NCBI GenBank assembly: GCA_900766135.1
Contig: CAAFUF010000003.1
Coordinates: 124,001 to 188,000, forward strand
Direction: 5' to 3'
Length of the DNA: 64,000 nt
From: Paenibacillaceae bacterium
GTDB lineage: Bacteria; Bacillota; Bacilli; Paenibacillales; Paenibacillaceae
Position 1 is the stretch's first letter, and the number at the start of each line of letters is the position of its first letter. The translations under genes and the position numbers were made by a program. The notes beneath the pieces are model-generated. The model was not told the origin of the DNA, did not search any database, and was given only the letters and a program-made list of their open reading frames with translations. Positions 7,684-16,333 of this stretch are shown in pieces.

Positions 7684-9651
7684 TTAAGCTTCCACCAAGG
7701 CGTGCATTTCATTCGGCGCCTCTTCCCATGACACCGAATAGGCTTGTCCCTTCGCGCAAAAAATCGAAGTCGAGGTGTAGGCCGGATCAGCGTCCTTGTT
7801 GTAGTTCTTACGGTCAATCACGGTTTCGGATTGATGACAAGGTTCGTAACCGCCGGACTTCAACGTGATGGATCCTTTGCCATGCGTCATGGAGGCCAGT
7901 TCAACTCCGTAGTCCATAAATGTGGATACCGGAACGACCCCGGTAATGACAGCCGTCTCTGCCCCCGTTTCGGGCGGGTCAAATCGGCCGTGGGCTTGCT
8001 GGATGTCGGTCATCACTTTGCCCAGTTGATCCAAACCTACTTTGATTTTAAACTGATACACCGGTTCCAAAAGCAGGTTCTCTGCCTGCTCCAGCGCTTG
8101 CCGCAGCGCGCGGTAGGTGGCTTCGCGGAAATCCCCGCCGCTGGTATGTTTGTTATGCGACCGTCCGGTCAACAGCGTCACTTTAACATCCGTCAGGGGC
8201 GAGCCGGTCAATAAGCCGTGATGCTCCCGTTCCAGCACATGCTGCCCGATCAAGTTCTGATAGCCTACGGACAAATCGTCGGCGTGACAGGCGTTCACGA
8301 AGGTGACGCCGCTTCCCCGTTCCCCCGGTTCCAGCCGCAAGTGGACTTCGGCATAATGACCTAATGGCTCGAAATGTCCGCAGCCAACGACCGGAGCGGA
8401 GATCGTTTCCTTGTATAAAATTTCCGGATGGCCAAACGCGATATTCATCCGAAAACGCTCCAACAGTACCTGCTGTAAAATCTCCAGCTGGATTTTGCCC
8501 ATCACGTGGATATGCAGCTCTTGCAACGCTTCATCCCAGCTCGTCCCCAAGGTGGGATCCTCGGCATCCAAGAGCCGAAAGACGCGCAGCACTTCCTTCA
8601 GGTGTAACGGCGGTTCAAACTGTACCTTGGATTGCAGCGTAGGCGTGAGCTCGCGGCGGATCGAATCGCGCAAAGCCCCAACCGCTTCACCGGAATACGC
8701 TTCGGTCAGTCCCGTCACCGCGAACAATTCGCCTGCGCTGATCCGATCGGTTTGAACGAAGCGCTGGCCGTTGTATTTACGGATGCCGGTTACTTTTTCC
8801 GTACGCAGGTCTCCTTCGCTTTCCGGACCATACGTGATTTCATCCCGAACCTTCAGCTCCCCTTGCAGGGCTTTGATGAAAGTCACCCGCGTCCCTTGCT
8901 CGTCATGCCGAATTTTGTAGACGCGGCCAGCAAAAGGCAGCCGAGGATTATACGTGGTTCGGGTTAACCGATCCAACGCACGGAGAAAGGGATCGATTCC
9001 GATATCAAGCAAAGCCGATCCCTTCAAGCAAGGAAAGATCCGACCGTCTTGAACGAGCCGGGCCAGGTGCGCGTTCCATTCCTCATCCGAACCGGCTCCA
9101 TCCAGAAAAAGCTCAAGCAGCGCTTCCTCCCGCTCGGCTAACCAGGCCTTGCGCGATTCATCCAAACGCCCGCTTTCCGCCCAGCCGGACAAGTCCAGCG
9201 CATCGCCGCTCAGCTCAGAGCGGATATCCTCTAGAACCCGATTCGGGTCCGCACCGGTGCGATCGGTTTTGTTGATAAAGAAAAACGTAGGAATCCCATA
9301 GGAGCGAAGCAGCTGCCACACCGTCTCCGTATGGCCTTCGACGCCTTCCACCGCGCTGACGATGATGACGGCGTAATCGAGCACCTGAAGCGCCCGTTCC
9401 ATCTCAGCGGAGAAATCGACGTGACCGGGCGTATCCAGCAAAAAATACGTCGATTCCCCGTATTTCATTTCCGCCTGATCGGCAAATACGGTGATCCCGC
9501 GCGCCTTCTCGATTTCGTGGCTGTCGAGGAAGGCGTCGCGGTGGTCGACCCGGCCGCGGCTGCGAATCGTTTGCGTGTGATACAGGAGCGCCTCGGCAAA
9601 GGTTGTTTTGCCGGCGTCGACGTGAGCCAGGAGTCCAATCGTTTTGTACAT
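7684..9651 (-). CDS. Tet(M)/Tet(O)-like ribosomal-protection family translation GTPase
   Basis: A 655-residue paralogue of elongation factor G. G-domain motifs: AHVDAGKTT (9-17), RGIT (51-54), DTPGHVD (73-79), NKTD (127-130). The later domains align with Tet(M) rather than EF-G, including the domain IV start LLEPVYQFKI and the C-terminal GKGSITLKSGGY, which resembles the Tet(M) tail. Such proteins bind the ribosome; classical members eject tetracycline. This is the third gene of an ACT-UPF0210-GTPase operon, 17 bases after the UPF0210 gene, and carries no sign of mobility. I therefore read it as a chromosomal family member whose role in tetracycline resistance is unproven. Confidence 0.85.
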   Translation of the reverse strand: MYKTIGLLAHVDAGKTTFAEALLYHTQTIRSRGRVDHRDAFLDSHEIEKARGITVFADQAEMKYGESTYFLLDTPGHVDFSAEMERALQVLDYAVIIVSAVEGVEGHTETVWQLLRSYGIPTFFFINKTDRTGADPNRVLEDIRSELSGDALDLSGWAESGRLDESRKAWLAEREEALLELFLDGAGSDEEWNAHLARLVQDGRIFPCLKGSALLDIGIDPFLRALDRLTRTTYNPRLPFAGRVYKIRHDEQGTRVTFIKALQGELKVRDEITYGPESEGDLRTEKVTGIRKYNGQRFVQTDRISAGELFAVTGLTEAYSGEAVGALRDSIRRELTPTLQSKVQFEPPLHLKEVLRVFRLLDAEDPTLGTSWDEALQELHIHVMGKIQLEILQQVLLERFRMNIAFGHPEILYKETISAPVVGCGHFEPLGHYAEVHLRLEPGERGSGVTFVNACHADDLSVGYQNLIGQHVLEREHHGLLTGSPLTDVKVTLLTGRSHNKHTSGGDFREATYRALRQALEQAENLLLEPVYQFKIKVGLDQLGKVMTDIQQAHGRFDPPETGAETAVITGVVPVSTFMDYGVELASMTHGKGSITLKSGGYEPCHQSETVIDRKNYNKDADPAYTSTSIFCAKGQAYSVSWEEAPNEMHALVEA

Positions 9652-9668
9652 GGCCGTGCCCCCGCCGC

Positions 9669-11027
9669 CTAGTTCTTAAAGCTGTGGATCGGCGCCGGAA
9701 TGCGTCCGCCCCGCTCGATAAACGGTGCGCAGTTAAAGGCGTTGACCGGCATAATCGGCGCATAGCCGAGCAGGCCGCCAAATTCCACGATCTCGCCGAC
9801 GTCCTTGCCGATGACCGGGATGATCCGGACGGCCGTCGTCTTGTTATTGACCATGCCGATGGCCGCTTCGTCGGCGATGATGCCGGAAATCGTCGCGGCG
9901 CTGGTGCTTCCGGGAATCGCGATCATGTCGAGTCCGACGGAGCACACGCATGTCATCGCCTCCAGCTTCTCCAGCGTCAGCGCGCCGCGTTGCACCGCTT
10001 CGATCATGCCGTGGTCCTCGCTGACCGGAATGAACGCCCCGCTAAGGCCGCCGACGTACGAGGAGGCCATGACGCCGCCTTTTTTCACGTTATCGTTCAA
10101 GATCGCCAGCGCGGCCGTCGTTCCCGGGGCACCCGCTTCTTCTAAGCCCATCACCTGGAAGATCTCCGCAATCGAATCGCCGATCTCCGGCGTCGGGGCA
10201 AGCGACAAGTCGATAATGCCAAACGGAATACCCAGCCGTTTCGAGGCTTCCTGCGCCACCAATTGGCCCACCCGGGTCACTTTAAATGCCGTCCGCTTAA
10301 TCGTTTCGCATAACGTCTCGAAATCCTTCCCCTTGACTTCCTCCAGCGCGCGCTTCACCACGCCGGGACCGCTGACGCCCACGTTGATGACGCACTCCTG
10401 CTCCCCGACGCCGTGGAACGCTCCGGCCATAAACGGGTTATCCTCTACCGCGTTGCAGAACACGACCAGCTTGGCGCAGCCGATGGAACCCCGGTCGGCC
10501 GTCCGCTCGGCCGTACGGAGGATCATGTCGCCCATCCGTTTCACGGCGTCCATATTGATCCCGCTGCGCGAGGAGCCGACGTTCACCGAGGAGCAGACCC
10601 GGTCCGTAACGGCCAGCGCTTCAGGGATGCTGTCGATCAGCACCCGGTCGCCGTTCGTAAAGCCCTTTTGCACAAGGGCCGAGAACCCGCCGATAAAGTT
10701 GACGCCCACTTCCTTGGCCGCGCGGTCAAGCGCTTCGGCTACCGGCACGAACGTATCGGTCTTGAGTCCGCCCGCGGCGATCGAGATCGGAGTTACCGAA
10801 ATCCGTTTGTTGACGATCGGCACGCCAAACTGCTTCTCCAAATCCTCGCCGGTTTTGACGAGATGCTCCGCCGTTCGGGTGATTTTATCATAGATGTTCC
10901 GGTTAAATACGTTCATGTCCTCGTGAGCGCAGTCCATCAGGCTGATGCCCATCGTAATCGTGCGCACGTCAAGGTTCATCTCGCGGATCATCGAATTGGT
11001 TTCTTGTACTTCTACGCGTGAGATCAT
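9669..11027 (-). CDS. UPF0210 (PFL-like, DUF711) family protein
   Basis: A 452-residue cytosolic protein of the widespread UPF0210 family, recognised from its start (ISRVEVQETNSMIREMNLD...) and internal stretches such as NVGSSRSGINMDAVKRMG. The family shares a glycyl-radical-enzyme-like fold in annotation but its reaction is not established; I see no clear C-terminal glycyl-radical loop. It lies 17 bases after the ACT-domain gene, the usual partner of this family in many bacteria and archaea, which suggests the ACT protein senses an amino acid for it. GGGAGGGG precedes the ATG. The GTPase gene follows after 17 bases, so all three are co-transcribed. Confidence 0.88.
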   Translation of the reverse strand: MISRVEVQETNSMIREMNLDVRTITMGISLMDCAHEDMNVFNRNIYDKITRTAEHLVKTGEDLEKQFGVPIVNKRISVTPISIAAGGLKTDTFVPVAEALDRAAKEVGVNFIGGFSALVQKGFTNGDRVLIDSIPEALAVTDRVCSSVNVGSSRSGINMDAVKRMGDMILRTAERTADRGSIGCAKLVVFCNAVEDNPFMAGAFHGVGEQECVINVGVSGPGVVKRALEEVKGKDFETLCETIKRTAFKVTRVGQLVAQEASKRLGIPFGIIDLSLAPTPEIGDSIAEIFQVMGLEEAGAPGTTAALAILNDNVKKGGVMASSYVGGLSGAFIPVSEDHGMIEAVQRGALTLEKLEAMTCVCSVGLDMIAIPGSTSAATISGIIADEAAIGMVNNKTTAVRIIPVIGKDVGEIVEFGGLLGYAPIMPVNAFNCAPFIERGGRIPAPIHSFKN

Positions 11028-11044
11028 GGTGTCCCCTCCCTTCT

Positions 11045-11314
11045 TTAGATCCGGTGCATCGTGTTAAAAATATCCTCATGCTGCAGCTTGATTTCTACGC
11101 CGATGGAGCGTCCCAGCTCTTGCAGCTCTTCAACCAGCTTCTCGAATCCCTTGGCCGGTGCGGTGATATCGACGATCATCATCATGTTGAAATACCCCTG
11201 AATGATCGTCTGCGAAATATCGAGAATATTGACGTTATTATCGGCCAGATACGTGCACACCTTGGCGATAATGCCTACTTTGTCCTTGCCCAGTACGGTG
11301 ATAATCCCCTTCAA
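11045..11314 (-). CDS. ACT domain protein (UPF0237 family)
   Basis: An 89-residue stand-alone ACT domain starting MKGIITVLGKDKVGIIAKVC, a fold that binds amino acids or related small ligands, usually as a dimer. Residues 1-70 cover the single beta-alpha-beta-beta-alpha-beta unit. The start is a TTG with GGGGGAG 6 bases upstream; no ATG is available. It is the first gene of the operon with UPF0210 and the Tet(M)-like GTPase. Conserved pairing with UPF0210 suggests it gates that protein's activity. Ligand unknown. Confidence 0.88.
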   Translation of the reverse strand: MKGIITVLGKDKVGIIAKVCTYLADNNVNILDISQTIIQGYFNMMMIVDITAPAKGFEKLVEELQELGRSIGVEIKLQHEDIFNTMHRI

Positions 11315-11401
11315 ACGAAGCTCCCCCTTTAATTTAAAGACTCTCCGCGAGTGCGGACGAGTCGTCTGCTCCGCTTATTATGGCAAAAGAACGGAAAATC
11401 T

Positions 11402-11902
11402 TCAATAACGGCTTTCACTCGGTGACGCGGAAAAATAACGCATTTCGGCCGGCGATAGGAGTTTTGCTGGTGATGCGGCTTTCTTGCCGTCAGAGAAGGA
11501 GCCGGGAACGCCCTCGGTTTCGCAGTCCATGGCACGGTACTTCCCTTGCTTCAGCTTCAAATCGATGAAATCGACCACCTGCTGCAGCGAAGCGATTTGC
11601 TCCACGATGTTGGCCCGGTGTTGTACCATTTGCTCGACCAGTTCCGGATATTCCCCAGGATCGGCATCGACGGAAACCTTCAGGAAAGGCCGCATTTCGT
11701 CCAGCGGCATGCCGGTTTTTTTTAGGCAATTGACCAGCTTGATCGTATCCAGGTCCTCCTTGCGGTAAACGCGGTGACCGTTCTCCTTTCGCACGGCCCG
11801 AGGCAGAAGCGCAATTTTCTCATAATATCGGATCGTATCTTCCGTAATGCCGGTAAGCTCGGCAGCTTGCTTGATGGTAAAGGTAGGGCCTTCGATCGCC
11901 AT
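11402..11902 (-). CDS. MerR family transcriptional regulator
   Basis: A 166-residue regulator with an N-terminal winged helix-turn-helix (about 9-75, TIKQAAELTGITEDTIRYYEK) and a long dimerisation coiled coil (about 85-125). The last ~35 residues are a Ser/Ala-rich tail with no recognised ligand domain; a single cysteine sits in this tail. It is divergent from the SDR gene at 12094. Between them lie two MerR-style promoters with 19-bp spacers over matching dyads, so it most likely controls itself and the SDR gene. Overall it resembles the AdhR/YraB group, which responds to aldehydes; that is inference. Confidence 0.9.
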   Translation of the reverse strand: MAIEGPTFTIKQAAELTGITEDTIRYYEKIALLPRAVRKENGHRVYRKEDLDTIKLVNCLKKTGMPLDEMRPFLKVSVDADPGEYPELVEQMVQHRANIVEQIASLQQVVDFIDLKLKQGKYRAMDCETEGVPGSFSDGKKAASPAKLLSPAEMRYFSASPSESRY

Positions 11903-11940
11903 GCCTCTCCCTCCTCCTCTTCGGTAAAATCTCTGTCTGC

Positions 11941-11971
11941 ATTATATAACTTGGAGCCAGCTCCAAGTCAA
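11941..11971 (-). promoter_or_regulatory. MerR-type autoregulated promoter
   Basis: On the minus strand TTGACT (11971-11966) and TATAAT (11946-11941) are 19 bp apart. The spacer holds the dyad acttggag/ctccaagt (11949-11968). It drives the merR-family gene. Confidence 0.8.
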
Positions 11972-12008
11972 CTTTCTCATCTCCTTGAAAAATCCGTGAA
12001 AAATCGGC

Positions 12009-12039
12009 TTGACTTGGAGTCGACTCCAAGATCTACAAT
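12009..12039 (+). promoter_or_regulatory. MerR-type promoter of the SDR gene
   Basis: TTGACT (12009-12014) and TACAAT (12034-12039) with a 19-bp spacer containing the dyad cttggagt/actccaag (12013-12030). The half sites match those of the divergent promoter at 11941-11971. Confidence 0.82.
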
Positions 12040-12093
12040 CAGGCTCAAGACAGGAATCGGGTCTGCAGAAATCGTTCGGGAGGGATTACAAAC

Positions 12094-12948
12094 ATGCATA
12101 CAAATCGTGAAAATATCGCCTTAATTACGGGGGCCAGCGCCGGTATCGGGCTGGAGTTAACGCGTATTCTGCTAAACGAAGGATGGCAAGTCATTGGCTT
12201 GAATCGTTCCGACTGGCCGAAGGACGATCGGAAGCTCCAAGTCGCGGCTCAAGCCGGACGGCTAAGAACCTACAAGACTTCGGACTTATCCGACTTTGCC
12301 AGCCTGCGGCAAGCGCTCGAGCAAATGAAGGCCAACGAGGAACGAATTGACGTGCTGTTCAACAATGCTGGCCGCAGCTTTCCGGAATTGGAGTATTCGA
12401 AGCAAGGGCGCGAGCTTCACTACGAGCTGATGACGGTCGTGCCTTATATTCTTACGATGGAATTGAAGCCGTTGCTGAACCGGGGGCGCTTGAAAACCGT
12501 CATCAATACTTCTTCAGCGGTACTCACCCGGGTCAAATCGTTTGATCCGGACCGACTAGCGAGGCCGACAACGTTCCGCAAGCTGTTAGGTCCTTACGCC
12601 ACCTCCAAGCTGGCGCTTTCCCTCTGGACGGAAGCCGTCGCCCCGCAGCTTGCGGCTGAAGGCATCGAGATCCGCAGCGTTGATCCCGGGGGCAACAATA
12701 CCCTCCGTAAAGGGAAACGCTCGGGACTGCCGATCTGGCTAAAGCCAGTCATGAAGCTGTTCTTCTCCCCGCCAACTTATGGGGCAGGGCTGTTGTACAC
12801 CGGAGCGCAAGGGAAGTATCGAGGTCAAACCGGCGTCTTTCTGATGAAAGGAGAAGCCGCGGGGATCAAGTTCCGGGAGCATGGCCAAACGGTGCTGAAA
12901 CGAGTTCACAGCGTCTATGAAACCGAGTTTCTTCGGGAACGCCGCTAG
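12094..12948 (+). CDS. SDR family oxidoreductase
   Basis: A 284-residue short-chain dehydrogenase/reductase. Cofactor motif TGASAGIG at 12-19, NNAG at 90-93, serine pair 140-141, and catalytic Y168/K172 in YATSK. The last third is longer than in minimal SDRs and resembles retinol-dehydrogenase/protochlorophyllide-reductase-like members. Substrate unknown. GGGAGGG precedes the ATG. It is the only gene downstream of a MerR-type promoter, divergent from the MerR regulator, and is followed by a terminator hairpin (12969-13008). The set-up fits an inducible enzyme answering reactive carbonyls or another electrophile. Confidence 0.9.
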   Translation: MHTNRENIALITGASAGIGLELTRILLNEGWQVIGLNRSDWPKDDRKLQVAAQAGRLRTYKTSDLSDFASLRQALEQMKANEERIDVLFNNAGRSFPELEYSKQGRELHYELMTVVPYILTMELKPLLNRGRLKTVINTSSAVLTRVKSFDPDRLARPTTFRKLLGPYATSKLALSLWTEAVAPQLAAEGIEIRSVDPGGNNTLRKGKRSGLPIWLKPVMKLFFSPPTYGAGLLYTGAQGKYRGQTGVFLMKGEAAGIKFREHGQTVLKRVHSVYETEFLRERR

Positions 12949-12968
12949 ACTGACGCGTTCCTTCGCCA

Positions 12969-13008
12969 TCCTGAGGTCGACCTGACTCAGGACGGTTCGA
13001 TTTTTTCT
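12969..13008 (+). terminator. Terminator after the SDR gene
   Basis: Stem tcctgag/ctcagga with a 10-base loop followed by a T run on the plus strand. The stem overlaps the stop codon of the convergent BCCT gene. Confidence 0.6.
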
Positions 13009-14528
13009 TTGGCCCGCAATCGTTCGATGAACAACTTGGTTTCCCGTTCCCTGCGCTTTCGTTCCTTATCCTCTCCGTTCAAGGCCTTCAGCAAGGAGAC
13101 GCACATCCCGAGCATAATTACGGCAAATGGAAGTGCCGCAACGATTGAAGCGGTTTGTAAGCCGCTAAGGCCTCCGCTAATCAGCAGCGTTAAGGCGATT
13201 AACGATTGCAGGATGCCCCAAGTCAATTTAACTTTATTGCTCGGGTTCAAAGTTCCTTTGGACGACAACATCCCAAGCACGAAGGTTGCCGAATCCGCGG
13301 AAGTTACGAAGAAAGTAGTGATGAGCAAAGTGGCTAACGCTGCAATCCACATGCCTAGCGGCAACTGTTCCAACATGAGGAATAAAGCGGTAGTTACGTC
13401 TTCTTGGGCAGATTTGGCCAATCCGGAATGTTTGAATATTTCCATATTCAAACCGGTTCCTCCGAATACGGAAAACCAAATAAACCCGAATGCACTGGGG
13501 ACGAGGAGAACCCCAAGCACGAATTCTTTGATCGTTCTCCCCCGGGACACACGGGCAATAAAAGTCCCCACAAACGGTGCCCAAGCGATCCACCATGACC
13601 AATAAAATAACGTCCAGTTGCCCACCCAGGTTCCTTGCGTGAAAGGGGTCAAGCGCAAGCTCATGACGACTAGGTTTTGCAGGTAATCTCCGAGCGTTGA
13701 GGTAAACGTGTCGAAGATAAACGAGGTTGGGCCTGCCAACAGGACAAACACCAGCAAGGTGACGGCAATGATTAAGTTGATATTGCTTAACACTTTGATC
13801 CCTCTGTCCAAACCCGTTGTTGCGGACAGCAAGAACAGGACAGTAACTACGGATATGATAACGGCTTGAGTTGTTAATGAGTTCTGAATACCAAACAAAT
13901 GATGAAGTCCCCCGCTGATCTGCAGGGTCCCTAATCCTAAAGATGTCGCTACTCCAAATGCCGTCGCGATGACGGCCAATACATCGATGGCTTTGCCCAA
14001 AAAGCCCTTAACTGTCTTTTCGCCCAGTAACGGAATAAAGGTCATGCTAATGAGCCCGCGATAACCTTTGCGGAATTGGAAATATGCGAGGGCAAGCGAA
14101 ATGAGCGTATACACCCCCCAGGGATGTAATCCCCAGTGAAAAAAAGAATACCGCATTGCCAATCTGGCGGCTTGTGGAGTCCCTCCTTCCGCTCCTTCCG
14201 GAGGAGCCATATAATGCGATAATGGTTCCGAAGCGCCCCAAAAGACAAGTCCGATGCCCATCCCCGCACTAAAGAGCATCGCGAACCAAGAGAGGTTCGA
14301 ATATTCGGGTTCGTCATCATCACTGCCCAATTTAACCTGACCATGTTTGCTAAAAGCCAGATAGAAAGAAAAAATAAGAAGTCCCAGCGTGGTCATCAAA
14401 TAAAACCAGCCGAAACTTCCGATAGAAAATCCTAATACCCGATCCGCCGTTTCCGCCAGTTGTTCCGGAGCTAACGCCCCCAAAAGTACGAACAACAGGA
14501 TAATCAGAAAGGAAACGATAAATACCAT
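12987..14528 (-). CDS. BCCT family betaine/choline/carnitine transporter
   Basis: A 513-residue integral membrane protein with about 12 hydrophobic helices. The family signature GMGIGLVFWGASEPLSHY occurs near residue 85, and the Trp-rich segment WSWWIAWAPFVGTFIARVSRGRT near 310 forms the substrate box. It should import a quaternary ammonium compatible solute such as glycine betaine (OpuD-like) with sodium, as protection against osmotic stress; the exact substrate is not visible. The farthest ATG (14564) lacks a ribosome site. The ATG at 14528 has a G-rich stretch 8 bases upstream and gives the usual BCCT N terminus (VFIVSFLIILLFVLLG), so I prefer it. A run of seven G lies between the two. Monocistronic. 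Confidence 0.9.
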   Translation of the reverse strand: MVFIVSFLIILLFVLLGALAPEQLAETADRVLGFSIGSFGWFYLMTTLGLLIFSFYLAFSKHGQVKLGSDDDEPEYSNLSWFAMLFSAGMGIGLVFWGASEPLSHYMAPPEGAEGGTPQAARLAMRYSFFHWGLHPWGVYTLISLALAYFQFRKGYRGLISMTFIPLLGEKTVKGFLGKAIDVLAVIATAFGVATSLGLGTLQISGGLHHLFGIQNSLTTQAVIISVVTVLFLLSATTGLDRGIKVLSNINLIIAVTLLVFVLLAGPTSFIFDTFTSTLGDYLQNLVVMSLRLTPFTQGTWVGNWTLFYWSWWIAWAPFVGTFIARVSRGRTIKEFVLGVLLVPSAFGFIWFSVFGGTGLNMEIFKHSGLAKSAQEDVTTALFLMLEQLPLGMWIAALATLLITTFFVTSADSATFVLGMLSSKGTLNPSNKVKLTWGILQSLIALTLLISGGLSGLQTASIVAALPFAVIMLGMCVSLLKALNGEDKERKRRERETKLFIERLRAKEKIEPS

Positions 14529-14605
14529 TCCTATAACCCCCCCAGTCTGAGCTATGATAAACATTCATTAAAATTGTTTACCTAGAGTACGGGGGATTAT
14601 GCAGT

Positions 14606-15175
14606 TTACCGGAAATTCCGGTTCCGGTTCGCTTCATATTGCTTCTTCAGTAACGCAAATAGAACGGCATCGACGAATTGATTCTTCTCAAAGAAGGTTT
14701 CTTTCAAATATCCTTCCTCATGGAAGCCGGTTTTCTCCAGCAAGTACCTGGACCGGATATTGTCCGGGTCGATGAACGCCTCGATCCGGTTCAGCCCCAA
14801 GTCCTCGAACCCGAACCGCAGGATCTCCTGCAGCACTTCGGTCATGACGCCTTGGCGCCAATAGTCCGGATTCAGCTCATATCCGACCTCGGCTTTATAA
14901 TGGTCCTTCGACCAGTTGTGAAACCCGCAGGTGCCGATGACCCGGTCGCTTTCGGCTTTAACCGTGATTGCCCAGCGAAAGCCCCGCTTCTCCAAATAGC
15001 GGCTGTTCCACATTTGGATCAGCTCCTCGGCTTCCCGGAGCTCCACGAAACGATCCAGATCGTAATATTTGGTCACTTCGTCGTTGGAGAAATAATGGAA
15101 CAAATCGGCGGCGTCTTTCGGCGTCAGCCGTCTCAGTACAAACCGTTCCGTTTCCAGTTGGGGGAACAATTTCAT
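14606..15175 (-). CDS. GNAT family N-acetyltransferase (RimJ/RimL-like)
   Basis: A 189-residue acetyltransferase opening with LETERFVLRRLTPKDAADLF, the usual start of the RimJ/RimL/YdaF subgroup. The acetyl-CoA loop lies around YWRQGVMTEVL, and the C-terminal NIRSRYLLEKTGFHEEG is the family's motif B. It could acetylate a ribosomal-protein N terminus or another amine; the target is unknown. AAAGGA precedes the ATG. Transcribed alone. Confidence 0.88.
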   Translation of the reverse strand: MKLFPQLETERFVLRRLTPKDAADLFHYFSNDEVTKYYDLDRFVELREAEELIQMWNSRYLEKRGFRWAITVKAESDRVIGTCGFHNWSKDHYKAEVGYELNPDYWRQGVMTEVLQEILRFGFEDLGLNRIEAFIDPDNIRSRYLLEKTGFHEEGYLKETFFEKNQFVDAVLFALLKKQYEANRNRNFR

Positions 15176-15276
15176 AACGACCGGTCCTTTCTTAGAGTAT
15201 ACGTAAATCTATTATAGGTGAAGGACCGCGCCGAAAGGAAGTGTCAATTCCATACGGGTTTCTATGAAACGTTCGC

Positions 15277-16143
15277 TTAGGCCGTAACCGCCAGCCTGAT
15301 TCCGATACCAAACGGATCGCTCAGCCGGAGTTCATTCCCCTCCCGTACATAGGATACCTTCGCTTCGGCTAACCGGCTCTCCACGGCTTCCAGGGCCGGA
15401 ACGTCCGGCAGCTCCGTCGTAAAGTAACGAATGCCAACCGCATCCTCCGGCACCGGCGGCGCCCCTTTGCCGGCCCACAGGTTCAGCCCGATATGGTGGT
15501 GGTATCCGCCTGCGGAGATAAATAAGGCCGCGCTTCCATAGTGGGCGGTGACCTCGAATCCTAAAATGCCGCAGTAGAATTGTTCGGCCTGGAGCAAATC
15601 GCCTACATGAAAATGCACGTGGCCGATGCGGGTCCCTGCCGGCAAACCGTTCCATTCCGCGTGCTCGGACAACGTCAGCAGATGATCGATGTCCACGGGG
15701 TCCGTCGTCATATGAACTTCGCCGGCAGCGTTTTTCTGCCAGGTGTCACGGGGACGGTCCGCGTAAATCTCGATGCCGTTCTGATCCGGATCGTTCAGAT
15801 ACAATGCCTCGCTGACCAAGTGGTCGCCCTGTCCGACCGGAATCTGATGGCGGATCAAATTGCGAAGCGCAAGTCCCAACGTGACTTGGCCGGGAACCAA
15901 TATGGCAAAATGATATAATCCGGACACGGACCGCTCGGGCATAACTCGATAACGGTGATCCGCCTCCAGAATCAGCAAGGGATGTTGGCCATCGGCGGTT
16001 AATTCGGCGATCGAGCCGTTCTGGCGCAGCACCCGGAAGCCGATTACCTCCTGATAAAAGGCAAGCGAGCGAGTGAGATCGCGGACTTTGAGACGGACAA
16101 CGCCGATTTGGGCGGCGGGGTGAATAGGTAAGGGATGGGCCAT
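15277..16143 (-). CDS. VOC family protein, CatE-like (catechol 2,3-dioxygenase type)
   Basis: A 288-residue protein with two vicinal-oxygen-chelate modules, about 8-124 and 167-285, as in CatE/YfiE of Bacillus. Probable metal ligands are His in IGHVHFHV and in the HHHIGLN segment, plus a Glu near the C terminus. CatE proteins cleave catechols; the substrate here is inferred. AAAGGAGG precedes the ATG. The promoter region (16204-16249) holds two 17-bp dyads starting GTAAC, one closely matching the dyad before the upstream Rrf2-family gene, so that regulator probably controls it. A terminator separates the two genes. Confidence 0.85.
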   Translation of the reverse strand: MAHPLPIHPAAQIGVVRLKVRDLTRSLAFYQEVIGFRVLRQNGSIAELTADGQHPLLILEADHRYRVMPERSVSGLYHFAILVPGQVTLGLALRNLIRHQIPVGQGDHLVSEALYLNDPDQNGIEIYADRPRDTWQKNAAGEVHMTTDPVDIDHLLTLSEHAEWNGLPAGTRIGHVHFHVGDLLQAEQFYCGILGFEVTAHYGSAALFISAGGYHHHIGLNLWAGKGAPPVPEDAVGIRYFTTELPDVPALEAVESRLAEAKVSYVREGNELRLSDPFGIGIRLAVTA

Positions 16144-16203
16144 GATTCATTTCCTCCTTTGGATATGAACGAACTACGATATTATCAATGGGGATGATCG
16201 GGT

Positions 16204-16249
16204 GTAACAACGGTTGTTACATTATACTGTTGTAATCAGTATAGTTACA
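16204..16249 (-). promoter_or_regulatory. Promoter of the VOC gene with two GTAAC dyads
   Basis: On the minus strand TGTAAC (16249-16244) and TATAAT (16226-16221) are 17 bp apart. Dyads GTAAC-n7-ATTAC (16232-16248) and GTAACAA-n3-TTGTTAC (16204-16220) flank the -10. The first matches 13 of 17 bases of the site before the rrf2-family gene. Confidence 0.65.
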
Positions 16250-16274
16250 GGATTCGAACTTGTCAATTCCGCAC

Positions 16275-16301
16275 CAAAAAAGCCCCCTGGTGTAGGGGGC
16301 T
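16275..16301 (-). terminator. Rho-independent terminator of the rrf2-family gene
   Basis: Stem agccccct/agggggct with a 5-base loop and a T run on the minus strand. Confidence 0.85.
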
Positions 16302-16333
16302 GGTATCCGCTTCTCCGCCTTAGGCCGCTTGCG

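Noticed and set aside
7684..9651. Acquired tetracycline-resistance gene
   Set aside because: The gene is part of a chromosomal operon with ACT and UPF0210 genes, and shows no mobile element or composition shift; resistance is not shown.
9805..10893. 362-residue frame opposite the UPF0210 gene
   Set aside because: Low-complexity Ser/Ala/Thr-rich translation and no ribosome site; shadow of the real gene.
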